Below, in pieces: positions 19,021 to 28,300 of a stretch of 64,000 nt of DNA. The position numbers and the translations under genes were made by a program. The stretch is from Streptomyces sp. NBC_00659 (lineage in GTDB: Bacteria; Actinomycetota; Actinomycetes; Streptomycetales; Streptomycetaceae): contig NZ_CP109031.1 of NCBI RefSeq assembly GCF_036226925.1, positions 4,464,001 to 4,528,000 of the forward strand. The letters run 5' to 3'. A model generated the notes under the pieces. That model did not search any database. It was not told where the DNA came from and saw nothing but the letters and a program-made list of their open reading frames with translations. Each line of letters starts with the position of its first letter. Positions within the stretch are counted from its first letter, which is position 1.

Positions 19021-19296
19021 ATGGCGAAGTGGACCCCCAAGCACGAGGCGCCGGAGCCCCTGGAGGGCCCCGTCGTCGCCACCATCACGGGCGGCACGAT
19101 CCTCTGGTTCGTCCTCTTCCTGGTGCAGCTGCCGTTCTACGGCTGGTTCGACGACCACGGACACCTGTGGTGGCTGTGGACCTGCCTGGCCGGCGCGGGC
19201 CTCGGCCTGATCGGCATCTGGTACGTCCGCAAGCGTGACGCCGCGATCAAGCGCGCCCGGACGGACGGCTCCCCCGCCACCCCCGTGACGGAGTAG
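19021..19296 (+). CDS. DUF2530 membrane protein
   Basis: The 91-residue protein has two helices (VVATITGGTILWFVLFLVQL; WWLWTCLAGAGLGLIGIWYV), an aromatic extracellular loop (FYGWFDDHGHLWW) and a basic C-terminus, the DUF2530 layout. TAAGCT (19009-19014) ends exactly 6 nt before ATG 19021, so the message is probably leaderless. Function unknown. Confidence 0.85.
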   Translation: MAKWTPKHEAPEPLEGPVVATITGGTILWFVLFLVQLPFYGWFDDHGHLWWLWTCLAGAGLGLIGIWYVRKRDAAIKRARTDGSPATPVTE

Positions 19297-19416
19297 GGGC
19301 CTGTAAGGGTCTTCTCCACCCAGGGCAGCATTGCCCGCCGCCTCCTCTCCTCCCCAAGTCGGAGGTTTGGCCCACTCGGCGGGTGAAGCCGCAAATCCGC
19401 ACGTACCGTCGAGGGC

Positions 19417-21816
19417 ATGACCCACACCGACGCGGACGCCGGACTCGATCCGGTTCACCCGGTGCCCATACCCGTCTCCCGGCGTGCCGAGGGGCTGTCG
19501 GCCGCCGAGGTGGCCGAGCGGGTCGCGCGCGGCGAGGTGAACGACGTCCCGGTGCGCAGCAGCCGCTCCGTCGGCGAGATCGTCCGGGCGAACGTGTTCA
19601 CCCGGTTCAACGCGATCATCGGAGTCCTCTGGCTGGTCATGCTGATCGTGGCGCCGTTCCAGGACAGCCTGTTCGGCTACGTGATCATCGCCAACACCGG
19701 GATCGGCATCATCCAGGAGTGGCGGGCCAAGAAGACCCTGGACTCGCTCGCGGTGATCGGCGAGGTGAAACCGACCGTCCGCAGGGACGGGGTCGCCGCC
19801 GAGGTGAGTTCCTCGCAGATCGTGCTCGGGGACCTCCTCGAGATCGGGCCGGGCGACAAGGTCGCCGTCGACGGCACCTGCGCCGAGGCCGACGGGCTGG
19901 AGATCGACGAGTCGCTGCTCACCGGCGAGGCCGACCCCGTGGTCAAGCACGCCGGCGACCCGGTGATGTCGGGCAGCTTCGTGGTCGCGGGCAGCGGCGC
20001 CTTCACGGCGACGAAGGTGGGCCGGGAGGCGTACGCGGCCCAGCTCGCGGAGGAGGCCTCGCGGTTCACGCTGGTCCACTCGGAGCTGCGCAGCGGTATC
20101 TCCACGATCCTCAAGTACGTGACGTGGATGATGATCCCGACCGCCATCGGCCTGATCATCAGCCAGCTCGTCGTCAAGCAGCACGGCTTCAAGGACTCCG
20201 TCGCGCGGACCGTCGGCGGGATCGTGCCGATGGTCCCGGAGGGCCTGGTCCTGCTCACCTCCGTCGCCTTCGCGATCGGCGTCATCCGCCTTGGCCGAAA
20301 ACAGTGCCTCGTACAGGAACTTCCCGCCATCGAGGGCCTCGCCCGCATCGACACCGTCTGTCTCGACAAGACCGGCACCCTCACCGAGGGCGGCATGGAC
20401 ATCACCGAGCTGCGGCCGCTGAACGGCGCCGACGAGTCGTATCTGCGCAAGGTCCTCGGCGCCCTCGGCGAGTCCGATCCGCGGCCGAACGCCTCCCTCC
20501 AGGCGATCATCGCCGCCTACCCGGACAGCGAGGAGTGGCGCTGCACCCAGTCCCTGCCTTTTTCCTCCGCCCGCAAATACAGCGGCGCCGGCTTCAGCGA
20601 GGGCAACGGCGAGTCGAGCACCTGGCTGCTCGGCGCCCCCGACGTCCTGCTGGCCCCGGGGGACGCGGCACTCGCCGAGACCGAGCGGCTCAACGAGGCG
20701 GGGCTGCGGGTGCTGCTGCTCGCGAGGACCACCAAGGACCTCGACGACGCCGGTGTCGCGGAGGCCGCCCGGCCCGCCGCCCTGGTCGTGCTGGAGCAGC
20801 GGCTGCGCCCGGACGCGGCCGACACCCTGCGCTATTTCGCCGATCAGGACGTCAAGGCCAAGGTCATCTCCGGCGACAACGCGGTGTCGGTGGGCGCGGT
20901 CGCCGGGAAGCTGGGGCTCACCGGCGAGGTCGTGGACGCGCGCCGGCTGCCGGACGAGCGCGAGGAGATGGCGAAGTCCCTGGAGAAGGGCACGGTCTTC
21001 GGGCGGGTCACCCCGCAGCAGAAACGGGACATGGTCGGCGCCCTGCAGTCGCGCGGGCACACGGTGGCGATGACCGGCGACGGCGTGAACGACGTCCTGG
21101 CCCTGAAGGACGCCGACATCGGGGTGAGCATGGGCTCGGGGTCCGAGGCGACCCGCGCGGTGGCCCAGATCGTGCTGCTGAACAACAGCTTCTCGACGCT
21201 GCCCTCGGTGGTCGGGGAGGGCCGCCGGGTCATCGGGAACATCACCCGGGTCGCGACGCTGTTCCTGGTGAAGACGGTCTACTCGGTGCTGCTGGCCGTC
21301 CTGGTGGTGTGCTGGCAGGTCGAGTACCCCTTCCTGCCGCGCCACCTGACCCTGCTGTCCACCCTCACGATCGGCGTCCCGGCGTTCTTCCTCGCCCTCG
21401 CCCCGAACAAGGAGCGCGCCCAGCCCCACTTCGTGCGGCGGGTGATGCGGTACTCGATCCCGGGCGGCGTCGTCGCGGGAGCGGCGACCTTCGCGATGTA
21501 CCTGATCGCGCGCCACTACTACACGGGAGAGGGCTCGCTGGAGGCGGAGACGAGCGCCGCGACACTGACGCTGTTCCTGGTCTCGATGTGGGTGCTCGCG
21601 ATCATCGCCCGGCCCTACACCTGGTGGCGGATCTGCCTCGTCGCCTCGATGGGCGGGGCGTTCCTGCTCGTGCTCGTGGTGCCGAGGCTCCAGCACTTCT
21701 TCGCGCTGAAGCTGGTCGGCACGACGATGCCGTGGGTCGCGGTGCTGATATCGGTGACAGCGGCGGCCGTCCTGGAGTTCCTGTGGAGACGGGTCGACCG
21801 CCGCGTGCCCGCGTAG
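19417..21816 (+). CDS. P-type cation-transporting ATPase, CtpE-like
   Basis: The 799-residue P2-type ATPase has the actuator motif LLTGEADP, the membrane motif PEGL (as in Ca2+ pumps), the phosphorylation site DKTGT, and the hinge GDGVNDV. There are eight to ten helices and no N-terminal metal-binding domain. Length and PEGL match mycobacterial CtpE, a Ca2+ uptake ATPase, so divalent cation transport is likely; the ion is inferred. TACCGT (19404-19409) lies 7 nt before ATG 19417, a leaderless pattern. Confidence 0.9.
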   Translation: MTHTDADAGLDPVHPVPIPVSRRAEGLSAAEVAERVARGEVNDVPVRSSRSVGEIVRANVFTRFNAIIGVLWLVMLIVAPFQDSLFGYVIIANTGIGIIQEWRAKKTLDSLAVIGEVKPTVRRDGVAAEVSSSQIVLGDLLEIGPGDKVAVDGTCAEADGLEIDESLLTGEADPVVKHAGDPVMSGSFVVAGSGAFTATKVGREAYAAQLAEEASRFTLVHSELRSGISTILKYVTWMMIPTAIGLIISQLVVKQHGFKDSVARTVGGIVPMVPEGLVLLTSVAFAIGVIRLGRKQCLVQELPAIEGLARIDTVCLDKTGTLTEGGMDITELRPLNGADESYLRKVLGALGESDPRPNASLQAIIAAYPDSEEWRCTQSLPFSSARKYSGAGFSEGNGESSTWLLGAPDVLLAPGDAALAETERLNEAGLRVLLLARTTKDLDDAGVAEAARPAALVVLEQRLRPDAADTLRYFADQDVKAKVISGDNAVSVGAVAGKLGLTGEVVDARRLPDEREEMAKSLEKGTVFGRVTPQQKRDMVGALQSRGHTVAMTGDGVNDVLALKDADIGVSMGSGSEATRAVAQIVLLNNSFSTLPSVVGEGRRVIGNITRVATLFLVKTVYSVLLAVLVVCWQVEYPFLPRHLTLLSTLTIGVPAFFLALAPNKERAQPHFVRRVMRYSIPGGVVAGAATFAMYLIARHYYTGEGSLEAETSAATLTLFLVSMWVLAIIARPYTWWRICLVASMGGAFLLVLVVPRLQHFFALKLVGTTMPWVAVLISVTAAAVLEFLWRRVDRRVPA

Positions 21817-21847
21817 GGCTACGTCACCTGATGGCTGTGCGTCCGGT

Positions 21848-21875
21848 CACTGCACGTCGACGTGGTCACCCGCAG
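21848..21875 (-). pseudogene. 3'-end relic of a fourth copy of the adjacent secreted-protein family
   Basis: Read on the minus strand the segment encodes GDHVDVQ followed by a stop. It matches the GDYVDVQ-stop end of the gene at 21932 at about 25 of 28 bases. It lies beyond that gene's terminator, where the 3' end of a further tandem copy would fall. Nothing else of a fourth copy remains before ctpE. Confidence 0.55.
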
Positions 21876-21881
21876 ACGAAA

Positions 21882-21905
21882 ATCCCCGGCCCTGGGGCCG
21901 GGGAT
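21882..21905 (-). terminator. terminator of the first secreted paralogue
   Basis: ATCCCCGGCCC (21882-21892) pairs with GGGCCGGGGAT (21895-21905). The same ATCCCCGGCC-type stem follows all three paralogues. Confidence 0.8.
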
Positions 21906-21931
21906 CTCCGCTGATGTCAAGCGATCAGGTG

Positions 21932-22783
21932 TTACTGCACGTCGACGTAGTCACCCGCGGCGCTGACGGCCGGGGTGGTCGAGGTGCCCGCGAAGCTGTA
22001 GCGGAAGTAACCGTCGACGGTGGCCGTCGTGGTGGTCTTCAGGTTGCCGGAGCTGTCCGTCTTGACCGTCTTCAGCGTGGTGTAGGTGCTGCTGGTCTTC
22101 TTGCGGAACTGCAGCTTCACCGGCTGGCCCGTGTAGCCGTGGTACTGGAGGTCGTCCCAGTTGGCGCGGGACAGCTTGCCGGTGACCGTGACGGTCTTGC
22201 CCTTCTTCACCGGCTCCGGCGCGGCGTTGACCGTCAGCGTGGAGGCGCGCTGCACCCGGGCGGTCTTGTAGGCGTCGATGATGGTGTAGTCACCGTCGTT
22301 GCCCATGGCGCCGGCCCACACCTTCCAGGTACCGGCCAGGATGTTGGCGTAGATGTTGTCGTTCGGGTCGGCGATGACCGTGACCTTGCAGGTCCCGGTG
22401 GTGGCGCCGGTGGCGGTGCAGGTGCCCATCTCGGCGTCCGGGACGATCGCGCCGTCGACGTTGTCCAGGTCCGAGCCGTGCCACAGCATGGCGTAGCCGT
22501 CGTAGATGCCGGTCGGGTCGGTGGCCGACACCGAGATGGTGAAGGTCTTCTTCTGGGTGGTGCCGACGACGATGTCCTTGCCGCTGTTCACGGTGACACC
22601 GGTGATCTTGGTGTCGCCGACGACCTCGTCCGCGGGCGTGGAGCCGGTGAACGGCGTGATCTTCGAGGTGGACGGCGTCATCGAGGCGAGCGACCCATGG
22701 CCGTCCGCCTGCGCGGCCGGCACAGCGAGAGCGGACAGAGCCAGGGCGCCGGAGACGGCGGCCACAGTGGCACGTATGCGCAT
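21932..22783 (-). CDS. secreted protein, tandem paralogue 1 of 3
   Basis: The 283-residue protein has a signal peptide MRIRATVAAVSGALALSALA ending AAQA (about 26). A variable domain with a C-x9-C pair (near residue 125) follows, then a C-terminal module of about 100 residues almost identical in the three neighbours (NAAPEPVKKGKTVTVTGKL, GYTGQPVKLQFRKK, then GNLKTTTTATVDGYFRYSFAG). That module looks like an all-beta, Ig-like extracellular fold. The start at MRIRAT is fixed by the shared N-terminus of all copies. I do not recognise a named family. Confidence 0.88.
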   Translation of the reverse strand: MRIRATVAAVSGALALSALAVPAAQADGHGSLASMTPSTSKITPFTGSTPADEVVGDTKITGVTVNSGKDIVVGTTQKKTFTISVSATDPTGIYDGYAMLWHGSDLDNVDGAIVPDAEMGTCTATGATTGTCKVTVIADPNDNIYANILAGTWKVWAGAMGNDGDYTIIDAYKTARVQRASTLTVNAAPEPVKKGKTVTVTGKLSRANWDDLQYHGYTGQPVKLQFRKKTSSTYTTLKTVKTDSSGNLKTTTTATVDGYFRYSFAGTSTTPAVSAAGDYVDVQ

Positions 22784-22861
22784 GCGTTCCCCACGTAAGG
22801 AGTGGGGCCCCGGCGATGCCAGTCCTGACAGTTCGTCACCACAGGGGCCCAAGTGATGGTG

Positions 22862-22912
22862 GAGTCTGATGACCCGGAAGAGAAGATCGCTCAGGACCAC
22901 CAATAGTTGTAC
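22862..22912 (-). promoter_or_regulatory. conserved promoter module of paralogue 1
   Basis: GTTGTAC (22906-22912) and GAGTCTGATGACCC (22862-22875) are separated by exactly 30 bp, as before the two other paralogues. On the minus strand GTACAAC reads first, then a GATCTT that could be the -10, then the palindrome-like box near the inferred transcription start, 79 bp before the gene. Confidence 0.65.
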
Positions 22913-22962
22913 GCCGGATGAATTTTTTTCTGCGGCCGTACGAGCGGGCAGGGACAGACAGG

Positions 22963-22991
22963 AATCCCCGGCCCGAGGAGGGCCGGGGATT
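22963..22991 (-). terminator. terminator of paralogue 2
   Basis: AATCCCCGGCCC (22963-22974) and GGGCCGGGGATT (22980-22991) form a perfect 12-bp stem with a 5-nt loop. Confidence 0.85.
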
Positions 22992-23069
22992 CAGGTCGGA
23001 TCAGGTGACCGGGTCACGCGACGGGATCACGGGACCGGATCAGGTGCGACCGCAGGCGGCGATCAGGTG

Positions 23070-23999
23070 CTACCGCACGTCGACGTAGTCACCCGCGGCG
23101 CTGACGGCCGGGGTGGTCGCGGTGCCCGCGAAGCTGTAGCGGAAGTAACCGTCGACGGTGGCCTTCGTGGTGGTCTTCAGGTTGCCGTGGCTGTCCGTCT
23201 TGATGGTCTTGACGGTGGTGTAGGTGCTGCTGTTCTTCTTGCGGAACTGCAGCTTCACCGACTGGCCCGTGTAGCCGTAGTAGTCGTGCAGCTCCCAGTT
23301 CGCGCGGGTGAGCTTGCCGGTGACCGTGACGGTCTTGCCCTTCTTCACCGGCTCCGGCGCGGCGTCGACCCTCAGCTTGGAGTAGCGCTGGAGCTTGCTG
23401 GTGGTGAGCGCGTCCTGGTCGATGTAGCCGACCTTGCTCAGGTCGGCGTCGTCGTCGCTCGGGTCGACCCCGTTGAAGGCGACCGCGAGGCCCATGGCCT
23501 TCCACGTGGTGGCGTCGGCGTTGACCAGTTCGTCGCCCGGGTAGATGTCGATGGTGCTCTTGCAGGTGGCGGTGGTCGACGAGGTGACGGAGCAGGACGG
23601 GAAGTCGTCACCGACCAGGACGCCGACCGGCTCGTCGAAGGAGCCGCGGTAGAGCTCGACGTCCAGGAAGAAGTCGTCGGCGGTGATGTCGACGGAGGCG
23701 CCGTGCTTGACGCTGAAGGTGACCGGGACGGTGACCTGGTTGGCGATACCGGCCACGATCGGCTTGCCGTTGTTGACCTTCACGTTCGAGAAGGAGAGGT
23801 CGAGGGCGTAGGGAGTGCCGGTGGTGGCGCCCGTGGATCCGGTGTACGCGGCCTTGCCCGAGGCGCTGCGGGCGGCATCCTGCACCTTGGCGATGTCCGC
23901 GCGGTGGTCGGTGGAGCCGGCGGCGTGGGCGCCCGGCGCGACGAAGGCGGAGAGAGCCAGGGCGCCGGAGACGGCGGCCACGGTGGCACGAAGACGCAT
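23070..23999 (-). CDS. secreted protein, tandem paralogue 2 of 3
   Basis: The 309-residue protein has the same signal peptide style (MRLRATVAAVSGALALSAF) and C-terminal beta module as its neighbours (KKGKTVTVTGKLTRANWELH, ending GDYVDVR). The middle differs and is about 30 residues longer, with its own C-x9-C pair (CSVTSSTTATC) and a stretch rich in Asp (DPSDDDADLS). Promoter and terminator are its own. Shared DNA at the 3' ends suggests recent duplication or gene conversion. Function unknown. Confidence 0.88.
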   Translation of the reverse strand: MRLRATVAAVSGALALSAFVAPGAHAAGSTDHRADIAKVQDAARSASGKAAYTGSTGATTGTPYALDLSFSNVKVNNGKPIVAGIANQVTVPVTFSVKHGASVDITADDFFLDVELYRGSFDEPVGVLVGDDFPSCSVTSSTTATCKSTIDIYPGDELVNADATTWKAMGLAVAFNGVDPSDDDADLSKVGYIDQDALTTSKLQRYSKLRVDAAPEPVKKGKTVTVTGKLTRANWELHDYYGYTGQSVKLQFRKKNSSTYTTVKTIKTDSHGNLKTTTKATVDGYFRYSFAGTATTPAVSAAGDYVDVR

Positions 24000-24076
24000 G
24001 CGATCCCCCAGTGAAGACAGGGCCCGGTTGTGGTCGTTCCTCACGGCTCGCGGTCACAGGGGCCCAGGTGATGGCG

Positions 24077-24127
24077 GAGTCTGATGACTCGTTGGGAAAG
24101 ATCGCCGGGGTGCTCGAATGGTTGCAC
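24077..24127 (-). promoter_or_regulatory. conserved promoter module of paralogue 2
   Basis: GTTGCAC (24121-24127), 30 bp, then GAGTCTGATGACTC (24077-24090), a perfect GAGTC-N4-GACTC inverted repeat, 78 bp before the start. On the minus strand GATCTT follows GTGCAAC by 17 nt. Confidence 0.7.
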
Positions 24128-24186
24128 GAGAGATGAAATCTTTGTGCGGTCCATACGGAGATCGGGACGGAGATCGGGACAAACAG

Positions 24187-24214
24187 AAATCCCCGGCCTA
24201 AAGGCCGGGGATTT
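24187..24214 (-). terminator. terminator of paralogue 3
   Basis: AAATCCCCGGCC (24187-24198) and GGCCGGGGATTT (24203-24214) form a perfect 12-bp stem with a TAAA loop. Confidence 0.87.
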
Positions 24215-24222
24215 CCGGTGAC

Positions 24223-24276
24223 ATCAGGTGGTACCGCGCGTTCAGGCGGTACCGCGTGTTCAGGTGTTACTGCACG
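24223..24276 (-). repeat. 18-bp tandem triplication of the paralogue-3 stop region
   Basis: Three 18-bp units start at 24223, 24241 and 24259 (TTCAGGYGGTACCGCGYG-like). The last one contains the gene's own GTGCAG-TAA end, so the stop-codon region has been copied twice into the 3' untranslated region. Confidence 0.7.
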
Positions 24277-25064
24277 TCGACGTAGTCGCCCCCGGCGCTG
24301 ACGGCCGGGGTGGTCGTGGTGCCCGCGAAGCTGTAGCGGAAGTAACCGTCGGCGGTGGCCGTCGTGGTCGTCTTCAGGTTGCCGGAGCTGTCCGTCTTGA
24401 CCGTCTTGAGCGTGGTGTAGGTGGTGCTGCCCTTCTTGCGGAACTGCAGCTTCACCGACTGGCCCGTGTAGCCCTGGTACTTGGCGTTGTCCCAGTTCGC
24501 GCGGGTCAGGGCGCCGGTGACCGTGACGGTCTTGCCCTTCTTGACCGGCTCGGGGGCGGCGTTGACCGTCAGCTTGGACAGACGCTGGACGTTCTTGGTG
24601 CCCAGGTCGCCCTGCCACTTGTCGTTGCCGCTGTCGTCGATGGCGAGCGCGCCGACCTTCCAGGCACCGGCCTGGGCGTCGGTCAGATCCACCTCGGCGG
24701 AGCCGGCCGGACGGAACTCGATCTTGGCCGTGCACTTGGCCACCGTGGAGGAGGAGGCGGTGCAGGTGCCGGGCTCGTCGCCGAAGACGACGTCGGTCGG
24801 CGAGGTGACCGAGGTGCCGCGGTAGAGCATCGGGCCGCTCGCGAAGGAGCTCAGGCTGACGCTGGAGGGGTGCGTCACCGTGTAGGTCGCGCTGATCGTG
24901 ACCTGCGCGGAGGCGCCGACCACGATGTTCTTACCACTGTTGATCACGACGCTGGAGAAGGTGACGCCGGACACCGAGTTGCCTGCGGCCTGCGCGGCCG
25001 GCACGGCGAGAGCGGAGAGGGCCAGGGCGCCGGTGACGGCGGCCACGGTGGCTCGTATGCGCAT
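24267..25064 (-). CDS. secreted protein, tandem paralogue 3 of 3
   Basis: The 265-residue protein is the shortest paralogue. The signal peptide is MRIRATVAAVTGALALSALA ending AAQA. A variable domain begins SGVTFSSVVINSGKNIVVG and carries C-x9-C (CTASSSTVAKC). The shared C-terminal module runs from LTVNAAPEPVKKGKT to GGDYVDVQ. The variable part recalls paralogue 1 (TGVTVNSGKDIVVG), which implies that the whole gene was duplicated. The paired cysteines suggest a disulfide outside the cell. Function unknown; a surface or matrix role is only a guess. Confidence 0.88.
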   Translation of the reverse strand: MRIRATVAAVTGALALSALAVPAAQAAGNSVSGVTFSSVVINSGKNIVVGASAQVTISATYTVTHPSSVSLSSFASGPMLYRGTSVTSPTDVVFGDEPGTCTASSSTVAKCTAKIEFRPAGSAEVDLTDAQAGAWKVGALAIDDSGNDKWQGDLGTKNVQRLSKLTVNAAPEPVKKGKTVTVTGALTRANWDNAKYQGYTGQSVKLQFRKKGSTTYTTLKTVKTDSSGNLKTTTTATADGYFRYSFAGTTTTPAVSAGGDYVDVQ

Positions 25065-25394
25065 GGGGTTCCCCAAGTGGAGAAAGGGGGTCCCGGCGGT
25101 GGTCGTTCCTCACGGCTCGTCGTCGGCACGGGACCCAAGTGATCGATGAGTCTGCTGACTCAAGAGATGAGATTAGTGAGGGGTGGGACTGGTTGTACGG
25201 GCGGGGTGAAGGAGTCGCAGTTTTTAGGTTCGCGTTACGCGGGGATGGCGAAACCCAGAGCACAGCCCGGCCCCGGAATTCCCGGGACCGGGCGAAACGC
25301 GCCGTCCGAAATACGGCGGAACCCGACCGGCCCGACCGCCCGGTCCGCCGTGAACAGTCGGCCGGGACGATCGGTCGGACCAGCGGTCACGGGG
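25065..25394. other. 330-bp gap holding the promoter of paralogue 3
   Basis: Apart from the promoter module at 25148-25198, I see no open frame with a ribosome site or known signature. The part from 25200 to 25394 is downstream of the large ATPase gene and holds no clear strong hairpin. Confidence 0.5.
25148..25198 (-). promoter_or_regulatory. conserved promoter module of paralogue 3
   Basis: GTTGTAC (25192-25198), 30 bp, then GAGTCTGCTGACTC (25148-25161), a perfect GAGTC-N4-GACTC inverted repeat, 84 bp before the start. The minus strand has TAATCT, a good -10, 16 nt after GTACAAC. Confidence 0.72.
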
Positions 25395-28300
25395 TCAGTC
25401 GAACCAGCGGTCCCGGGCCAGCTCCTCCGTGCGGGACGGGTCCTCGAGCAGGGCGGCCACCTCGAAGCGGCGCGGCCACTGGCCCGCCGACCAGGCGAGC
25501 CCGGCGGCGACACCCTCCAGGGTGGCGGCGTGCAGCACCCCGTCCCGGCTCCGGCGCCAGTCGAGTTCGGTTCCGTCGACCACGAGCTCCTCGTGCTCGA
25601 CGTACGAAGCGGGGGTCGCGGGGCCCAGCAGGACCCGTACGGACTCCGGTACGTCGTGCTCGGTGCCCTCCGAGGTCACCTCGCCGGTGACGGACTCACT
25701 GAGCCGCCGCACCTGGAACAGCTCGGCGAGCTCCGCGGCCCGTGACGGCGGCACCGGCAGCAGCGGCACCCCGTCGGTGAACGCCAGGAGATCCGGTGAG
25801 TCCACGACCATCGCGTCGGCCGCGTCCACGACCTTCACCTCGCCGTCCACGACCGCCCGCAGCTCGTCCGGCAGGGTCACGCGCTCGGGGTCGAGATCGG
25901 CCAACGCGCTGTACAGGGCGTGCAGTTGGGCTCCGGAGACCCGGCGTCCGGGGTCGGCGAGCCGGTCGAGCAGTTCGGCCGCGCCGCCCGGCTCGTCGAG
26001 CAGGGCTGCCACGGACGTACGGACACCGAGCGCCCGCAGGACCTGCTCGTCGTCGAAGCCGGTCGCGTCGGCCTCGTCGTACAGGCCGCGCAGCAGCGGA
26101 TCGCCGCCGGAGGCCAGTAGACCGGCCGGCCTGCGCCCGTCGAGCACCGGATGCCCGCGCAGCCACCACGCCGTGTACGGGCGGACGATCTCGTGCGTGC
26201 CGTCCGGAAGCAGGACGCGCACCTGCTGGATGATCGCGTCCCGCAGCGGCGGCTGGGCGAGCAGCGCCAAGGCCTCCGGCCACCGGTCGTCGTCCACCAG
26301 GTCCAGATCCCGTACGGCCACGATCTCGGTGGCGACGGGCGGCACCGGCGAGTCGGGCAGCCGGTCCAGGACGTCCTCGCACCACACGTCCACCGCGTCC
26401 AGCAGCCCCGCGTCGTCGGGTTCGGCGAAGTCCCCTTCGCGCGGCTCCAGTTCGTCCGGATCGAGGACGACGTCGGTGGCCCGCACCAGGGCGAAGCCGG
26501 CCAGCACGCCGCAGGCCGCGAGGGGCTGCTCGCCCCAGCGGTCGGCGAGCTCGGCGTCGACGAGGGCGAGTTCGTCCTCGCGCATGATCCGGGCGAACGG
26601 GCTGCCGGGAAGGACGAGTTCACCGGCGGGCACGAGCTCACCCTCCTCGTCCGGCAGGGCGAGAGCACCGAGCCAGGGCTCGTCGCCGGGTTCGAGCGCG
26701 GCGTCACGGACCAGCGCGAGAACGGTGTCCGCGAGCTCCTCCGCGTCCAGGGTGTCCTCGTCCCACGCCCCGCCCTCGTCGTCGAGCGAGGCGGCCACCG
26801 CGGCCCGCACCTGCGGGGTGGTGAGCACCGCGCGGGCCGAGGCCGGGAGAGCGCCCAGCTTCTCCAGCAGGGGGTGGGCCGCGTCCGGGTGCGCGACCTT
26901 GAGGCCGAGCCGGGCGAGCGTGCCGGGGGCCACCAGGGACCCCTCGGCGGTGGGCAGCAGGATCTGGCGGGGCCCGATCGTCGTACGGCCGTCGGCCAGC
27001 GGCACCGGCAGTCCCGACAGCCGGTCCGGGTCCACCCCGGCGAGGCTGTCGTACAGGCGGTACCACCACTCCGGGTCCTTCTCCAGGCCGGCCAGCCGGT
27101 CCACGGCCTCGGTGAGCGGCACCCGGGCGACGCCCAGCGTGCGCAGCTCCACCCGCCGTTCGAGCCCGGCCGGCAGCAGGCCGGTCAGCACCTCCGCGAG
27201 CACCCGGACGGTCTCGGCGCCCGCGCCCTCCACCACCTCGGCGTCGCGCGGCCGCAGGGCGGCGGGGTTCTCCGCGGGGCTGCTCCCGGGCCAGTCCTCG
27301 GGGGCGTCGACGTCCGGCAGCCGGGCCGGCGGGGTGGCGGGCGGCAGGAACGCGGTGCGCGGCAGCCGGTCCAGGATCGCCCGGCGCAGCGCTCCGTCGA
27401 GTTCGCCCTTGCCGAGCGGGCCGGGCACCAGGTCGATGATCCCGGTGTCCACCGGCCGCCAGTCGGCGAGGAGTTCGGCGTAGGCGTCGGCCGCGCGCTC
27501 CACCAGGAAGTCGGTCAGCGGGCCGGGGGCCGCGTGACGCCGGGTGGTGTCGAGGGGGAGCGAGGCGATGAGGAGCGCCGGGACGCCGAGGGCTTCGTCG
27601 CTCGGTGTCGGCGCGTGCACGACGGGGCTGGTCCTCGGGCGGGCCGGGGATCCCTCCGGGTCGACCGGGACGGCCCAGGTCACGGACCAGTGCGGGCGCA
27701 GCCGCTCCTCGACCGGGCGGCCGGCGAGCAGGGCGGGGTCGAGGGGGCCGTGCGCCGCGACGGTGCGGTAGCGGGTGGTGCCGTCGCGGGAGTCGTCGAT
27801 GAGGGCGCCGTGCTCGGCGGCGGTCCGGCGCAGGGTGCGGATCTCCGCGTCGCCGATCTCCACCACCACTTCCTCCAGGCCGGGAAGGGCCAGCAGGAGG
27901 GCGTCGTCGATGGTCCGCAGGAGGCGCTCGGCGAGATCCTCCGCGGCGGTGTCGCGCAGCGGCATGATCACGGCGGTGTCGTACGGGTCCGGGGCGGTGC
28001 CCTCGGCCGCGAACGGCAGCCTCAGCAGCGGCACATGGCCGTCCCGTCGGCGGATCTCGTCGCCGAGACCGGGGCTGTCCGCAGCGATGCCGGCGGCGAG
28101 GTCGTGGGCCTCGGCGAGCGCCCAGCGGACGCCGCCGTGCCGGCCGACGACGGCGGGCTCGTCGGTGACGGCGAGGACCGCGGCGAAGCCGACGCCGAAG
28201 CGGCCCACGGCGGTGTCGTGCGCGTCCCGCTTCGCGGAGGCCCTGAGGGTGGCGAGGGACTCGACGCCGGCCGCGTCGAGGGGGGCGCCGGTGTTGGCCG

